Assembly (NCBI GenBank): GCA_002335385.1
Contig: DCVK01000011.1
Span: 7,724-59,777, forward strand
Reading direction: 5' to 3'
Source of the DNA: Candidatus Aminicenantes bacterium UBA2190
GTDB lineage: Bacteria > Acidobacteriota > Aminicenantia > UBA2199
DNA: 52,054 nucleotides
The translations under genes and the position numbers were made by a program. The first letter of the stretch is position 1. Every line of letters begins with the position of its first letter. Positions 48,395-52,054 of this stretch are shown in pieces. The notes under the pieces are model-generated. The model did no database searches and was not told the DNA's origin. It saw only the letters and a list, made by a program, of their open reading frames with translations.

Positions 48395-50172
48395 TGGTCC
48401 GCATCAAGGGCAAGGCCGTCTCCCCCGGCATTGCCATGGGCCGCGCCCTGCTGCACAGCTTCACCCGCGAGGAGGTCGCGGCGGTGCCCATCGGCCCCAG
48501 GGCGGTCGAACGCGAGGTCTGGCGCCTGGAGAATGCCGTCAAGAAGTCCCGCGCCCAGCTGAAAAAGATCCACCGCGGGCTGCAGAAGATCATGGGCAAG
48601 GACGCCGCCTTCATCATCGAGACGCAGCACATGCTGCTCACCGACAGCCACCTGCTTGACGAGATCAAGGGCGCCATCTCGGGCAAGCTGGTCAAGGCTG
48701 AATGGGCCATCCAGTCGGTGGAGCGCAAATACCAGGAACTCTTCCGCACCATTCCCGACCTCTCCTTCAAGGCCAAGGGCAACGACATCTCCGACGTGCT
48801 GAACCGCCTGATCACCAACCTGCGCAAGAACCCCGCCGCCCGGCTGTCGCCGGCGGCTGCCGAAGCCCCGGCCGCGCCCGGCGGGCAGTTCATCCTGGTC
48901 GCCGACGACATCAGCCCTTCGGAGGCCGCCACGCTGATGAGCAGCAAGCGACTGCTGGGGCTGGTGCTGAACAAGGGCGGCGAGACGTCGCACACGGCCA
49001 TCCTGGCCCGCACCCTGGGCATCCCGGCCATACTGGACACGGGCAACGCCACGGCGCTGATCGCCTCCGGTGACACCGTGGCCCTGGACTCGGTGAGCGG
49101 CGAGGTCATCGTCCAGCCCACCCCCGACGCCGCCCTGGAGATCGGCCGCAAGATCGAGCAGTTCGGCCAGTACCGCGAGCAGCTCAAGGTCCTGAGCCGG
49201 CTGCCGGAACTGACCCGCGACCGGCACCAGTTCCACCTCTACGCCAACATCGAGCTGCCCTTCGAGAGTGAGGTCGTTCAATCCTACGGTGCCAAGGGCA
49301 TCGGCCTCTTCCGCACCGAGTTCCTCTACCTCGACTCCAAGATGAGCATCTCCGAGGAAGAGCAGTATCTCATCTACAAGAAGATCGCCCAGAACATCTA
49401 CCCGCACCCGCTGGTCATCCGCACCTACGACCTGGGCCGCGACAAGTCGGACCCCGGCCGCCCCCGGCGCGAGGACAACCCGTCGCTGGGACTGATGGCG
49501 GTGCGGCTGTTCCTCAAGGATCGCGAGCCCTTCAGGGTCCAGATCAAGGCCATCATGCGCGCCAACAGCAGCGGCAACATCCGCATCCTCTTCCCCATGG
49601 TCACCGAGATCGAGGAAGTGCGCGCCATCCGCGCGATCATGGCCGAGGCCAAGAAGGAGCTGCAGCGCGCCGGCGCCTTCCCCAAAAAGGACGTCAAGGT
49701 CGGCATCATGCTGGAGATCCCCGCCGCCGTGCGCCTGATCCGCCACCTGGGCGACGACGTCGACTTCTTCTCGGTGGGCAGCAACGATCTCATCCAGTAC
49801 CTGCTGGCCGTCGACCGCAACAACACCGAGGTCGCCCACCTGTTCAGCCCCTTCCACCCGGCCTTCGTCCATATCCTGAAGGAGATCCGCTCCGAGGTGG
49901 CCCGCGCCGGCAAGGAAGTGACCGTCTGCGGCGAGATGGCCGGCCAGCGACTGCCGGCGCTGATGCTCCTGGGCCTGGGGTTCACCAACTTCTCCATGAA
50001 CGCCCTGGCCATCGCCGAGATCAAGAGGGTCTTTACCCAGATCGACTTCGTCCGCCTGCGCCGCATCGTCTCCCACCTGGAGCGCTTCGGCTCGCGCACC
50101 GAGATCGAGGCCTACCTGAGATCGGAACTGGAGAAGCAGTACCCGGGATTGCTGGCTTCGCAGAACTCGTAG
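48394..50172 (+). CDS. ptsI: PTS enzyme I
   Basis: The 592-residue protein has an N-terminal phosphohistidine domain (H200 in GGETSHTAIL) and the PEP-binding TIM barrel (GIGLFRTEFLYL, NPSLGLMAVRLFL, DVKVGIMLEIPAAVRL, FFSVGSNDLIQYLLAVDRNN, CGEMAGQ). Enzyme I takes phosphate from phosphoenolpyruvate and passes it to HPr. It is the last gene of the operon. Confidence 0.95.
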   Translation: MVRIKGKAVSPGIAMGRALLHSFTREEVAAVPIGPRAVEREVWRLENAVKKSRAQLKKIHRGLQKIMGKDAAFIIETQHMLLTDSHLLDEIKGAISGKLVKAEWAIQSVERKYQELFRTIPDLSFKAKGNDISDVLNRLITNLRKNPAARLSPAAAEAPAAPGGQFILVADDISPSEAATLMSSKRLLGLVLNKGGETSHTAILARTLGIPAILDTGNATALIASGDTVALDSVSGEVIVQPTPDAALEIGRKIEQFGQYREQLKVLSRLPELTRDRHQFHLYANIELPFESEVVQSYGAKGIGLFRTEFLYLDSKMSISEEEQYLIYKKIAQNIYPHPLVIRTYDLGRDKSDPGRPRREDNPSLGLMAVRLFLKDREPFRVQIKAIMRANSSGNIRILFPMVTEIEEVRAIRAIMAEAKKELQRAGAFPKKDVKVGIMLEIPAAVRLIRHLGDDVDFFSVGSNDLIQYLLAVDRNNTEVAHLFSPFHPAFVHILKEIRSEVARAGKEVTVCGEMAGQRLPALMLLGLGFTNFSMNALAIAEIKRVFTQIDFVRLRRIVSHLERFGSRTEIEAYLRSELEKQYPGLLASQNS

Positions 50173-50180
50173 GCCCGCCT

Positions 50181-50195
50181 GCGTGACGCGTTACG
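50181..50195. repeat. Family D repeat fragment
   Basis: GCGTGACGCGTTACG lies 9 bases after the ptsI stop, in the 40-base gap between convergent genes. It matches the array at 43815. Confidence 0.6.
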
Positions 50196-50211
50196 ATGGT
50201 TCGCGTCCTGC

Positions 50212-50931
50212 TCATTCCACGTACTTCAGGAAAACGCCACGGACCTTCTCGATCAGCTCGCCGATGTTCTCGCGCGCATACCCCGCCGTGGCGATGGGCT
50301 TCTCGATGACGAACTCGACTCGGCCGGGCCGGATGAGCAGGCTGCCGCGGCGGTTGACCGCGTAAGCGCCCTGCTGCACCAGTGGCAGGATGTCCAGCCC
50401 GGTCTCCAGGGCCAGCCGGAAGCCGCCCTTCTTGAACGGCCCCAGCCGGCCGTCCCGGGTGCGCGTCCCCTCGGGCAGGACCATGAAGGAGTAATCCCGC
50501 TTTTGCCGGATCAGCTCGGCGGCGCGGCGCAGGGATTCCATCGCCTTGATGCCGCTCTTGCGGCTGACCGGCACCTGGCCCATGCGCCGGATCACCCAGC
50601 CGTAGACCGGCCAGTCGAAGTGACTCTCTTCCTCGATGCCGCGGGCCCAGCCCGGGAAGCTGGAGTAGAAGACGAAGGCGTCAAGAATGTTGACATGGTT
50701 CAGCATCAGGAGATACTGCCGGCCGGGGGTGATATTTTTCTTTCCCGAGACGGTGACGCGAATGCCGCAGAGCCATACCAGTGAGCGGCATAACCCCTTC
50801 AGCCAGGATTCGAAAAAGCTGCCGGCACGGAATATCCCGATCAGCAGGAGGCAAACCCCACCGATGGAGAACCAGGCCCAGCCCGCGCCCCAGATCAGCA
50901 GGGAGCGGGCGACGACGAAGGCCCTGCTCAT
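50212..50931 (-). CDS. plsC: 1-acylglycerol-3-phosphate acyltransferase (PlsC-like)
   Basis: The 239-residue protein has an N-terminal membrane segment, the catalytic NHxxxxD motif (LNHVNILDAF) and the acceptor motif PEGTRTRDG (VLPEGTRTRDGRLGPFKKGGF). It adds the second acyl chain to make phosphatidic acid at the inner membrane. It overlaps the lipid kinase gene by 4 bases, consistent with a shared phospholipid task. Confidence 0.9.
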   Translation of the reverse strand: MSRAFVVARSLLIWGAGWAWFSIGGVCLLLIGIFRAGSFFESWLKGLCRSLVWLCGIRVTVSGKKNITPGRQYLLMLNHVNILDAFVFYSSFPGWARGIEEESHFDWPVYGWVIRRMGQVPVSRKSGIKAMESLRRAAELIRQKRDYSFMVLPEGTRTRDGRLGPFKKGGFRLALETGLDILPLVQQGAYAVNRRGSLLIRPGRVEFVIEKPIATAGYARENIGELIEKVRGVFLKYVE

Positions 50932-51842
50932 GCCAGGATCTCCAGCTCGCCGGGCAGGACGCGCAGGCGCAGCGGCGTGTGCCCCAGCAGCTCGCCGTCG
51001 GCCATCAGCAGCTGACGGGGATCGCCGTCGATCGTCAGCGCGGCGGCGCGGCGGGTATTGACCCGGGGATGGGCGACGTGGGCGCCCTTGAAGACACGGG
51101 AGAAAATGCTCAGGATGTCGCGACGGTCGACCTCCTGGAAGATGACCAGGTCGACCTGGCCATCCTGGGTGTCGGCCATGGGGGCGATCTTCATGCCGCC
51201 GCCGGTGAACTTGGAATTGGAGACGACCAGGGCGCTGTCGGCGATCTCCAGCGTTTCGCCGTCGATGTCCAGCCGCAGGCGGTTGCGCATGCCCCTGGCC
51301 AGGCGCAGCAGCACGGCCAGGCTGTAGCCCAGGGCACCGAAACCCTTGAGCTTCTCGTTGGTCAGCTGGAGGATGTCGGCGATCAGGCCGACGCCCAGGA
51401 TGTTCAGGTAGTATTGCCTGACCGGCCGGCTGTCCCGTTCATAGGAGATTTCCACCAGGTCGGCGCGGCGGCGGCGGCCGGCCAGGATGCCAGCCACGGC
51501 GTCGCGCCAGGAGAGGATGGAGAAGTCACGCAGGAAGGAGTTCCCCGTCCCGGCCGGTATCATGCCCAGCGCGACCGGCCGTTGCGGCCGTCCCCCGGCA
51601 TACAGGCCGTTGACGATCTCGAACGGCGTGCCGTCGCCGCCCACGCTCAAGATCCTTTGATAGCCGCTTTCCGCGGCCTCGCGCCCGATCTCGACGGCGT
51701 GGCCGGCGTACTCGGAGACGCGCACCTCCAGGCCGGGGAGGCGGGGCCGCAGGAGGGTGAGGACCTCGGGGAGGATCTTGCGCCCCCGGCCCTTGCCGGC
51801 ATGAGGGTTCACCACGAGCAGGGTCTTGAGATCGGGGAGCAT
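50928..51842 (-). CDS. Diacylglycerol/lipid kinase (DagK/YegS family)
   Basis: The 304-residue protein has the lipid-kinase nucleotide motif GGDGTPFEIVNGL near residue 69 and the preceding LLVVNPHAGKGRGRK. GMIPAGTGNSFLRDFSI and VSNSKFTGGGMKIAPMADTQDGQVDLV follow, as in the DagK/YegS family. It phosphorylates diacylglycerol or a similar lipid. Its start has no ribosome site; a TATAAC box ends 6 bases upstream, again a leaderless layout. Confidence 0.9.
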   Translation of the reverse strand: MLPDLKTLLVVNPHAGKGRGRKILPEVLTLLRPRLPGLEVRVSEYAGHAVEIGREAAESGYQRILSVGGDGTPFEIVNGLYAGGRPQRPVALGMIPAGTGNSFLRDFSILSWRDAVAGILAGRRRRADLVEISYERDSRPVRQYYLNILGVGLIADILQLTNEKLKGFGALGYSLAVLLRLARGMRNRLRLDIDGETLEIADSALVVSNSKFTGGGMKIAPMADTQDGQVDLVIFQEVDRRDILSIFSRVFKGAHVAHPRVNTRRAAALTIDGDPRQLLMADGELLGHTPLRLRVLPGELEILA

Positions 51843-51848
51843 GGGCCG

Positions 51849-51877
51849 GTTATAGCACAGAAGAAGGCCGCGAGCAA
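51849..51877 (-). promoter_or_regulatory. Promoter of lipid kinase–plsC, leaderless type
   Basis: On the minus strand TTGCTC (51872-51877) and TATAAC (51849-51854) are 17 bases apart, and CGGCCC separates the -10 box from the ATG. Confidence 0.6.
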
Positions 51878-51929
51878 ACGGGCTCGGCGCAAGGCCGAGG
51901 GTACACGGCGTAAGGCAACAACATAGAAC

Positions 51930-52031
51930 GATCTGTCGTGATTCGTGATTCGTGATTCGAAAGAATGAGGAGCAATTCGTATGCGTGATGCGTGAACAAA
52001 CTTCCAGAACTACGTAATTCGTGATTCGTGA
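51930..52031. repeat. Family A arrays at right window edge
   Basis: Tandem CGTGATT heptamers at 51935-51960 (three and a half units) and 52014-52031 flank GCGTGATGCGTGAAC (51982-51996). The first array shares GATCT.TCGTGATTC with 15136-15150. The rest of the region from 51878 to the edge holds no gene that I can see. Confidence 0.7.
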
Positions 52032-52054
52032 TCACTACTGTCCTAATAAAGTTT

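Overview
The window is GC-rich, gene-dense DNA from a diderm bacterium. Outer-membrane markers include LptB, a YdbH–YnbE–YdbL set, an AsmA-like protein, TonB–ExbB–ExbD and several lipoproteins. Sulfur/electron-transfer genes (Hdr/Qmo-like, TusA, DsrE-like, persulfide-dioxygenase-like), an inositol-lipid-type operon and a regulatory PTS linked to rpoN suggest an anaerobic or facultative lineage such as Acidobacteriota/Aminicenantia or Desulfobacterota. That placement is an inference; there is no rRNA or other phylogenetic marker here. I see no tRNA, rRNA, CRISPR array, transposase or phage gene.

Layout. 1-6.5 kb: truncated AsmA-like protein, flavodoxin, Cys-rich DUF3795-type protein, secreted Ig/CARDB protein, amidase lipoprotein, CaCA antiporter. 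6.7-9.2 kb: overlapping operon of a cysteine hydrolase, a flavoprotein and an RlmN-like radical SAM protein. 9.2-15.1 kb: hflK-hflC, S41 peptidase lipoprotein, MBL hydrolase, flavin reductase-like protein, PilZ protein. 15.3-21.3 kb (minus strand): SLC13 transporter, MscS channel, ydbH, ynbE, ydbL. 21.3-23.9 kb: MBL-rhodanese plus two YeeE/YedE half transporters. 24-27.5 kb: two small membrane proteins and two paralogous metallophosphoesterases. 27.6-31.8 kb: inositol-phosphate operon. 32.8-40.4 kb: TusA, ArsR, MvhD-like, HdrA-NfnB fusion, HdrA, winged helix, QmoC-like and DsrE-like operon. 40.8-43.8 kb: lipoprotein, then TonB-ExbB-ExbD. 44-50.2 kb: lptB-rpoN-hpf-hprK-EIIA-HPr-EI. 50.2-51.8 kb: PlsC acyltransferase and lipid kinase.

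Two themes cut across the genes. First, intergenic regions just downstream of stop codons carry short-period (mostly 7-8 bp) degenerate tandem arrays of several sequence families. Three of them form inverted pairs bounding elements of about 160-180 bp with perfect 16-21 bp inverted ends, which look like small mobile or fold-back elements. Second, several promoters can be read directly. In at least four genes without a Shine-Dalgarno sequence the -10 box sits exactly 6 nt before the start codon, which predicts leaderless mRNAs; other genes have clear Shine-Dalgarno leaders.

The most system-like loci are the TusA/ArsR/Hdr/DsrE operon, which has a perfect promoter overlapped by a near-perfect 24-bp palindrome, and the cysteine hydrolase / flavoprotein / RlmN-like operon at 6.7-9.2 kb. 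All functions are inferred from motifs read by eye; no database search was run.
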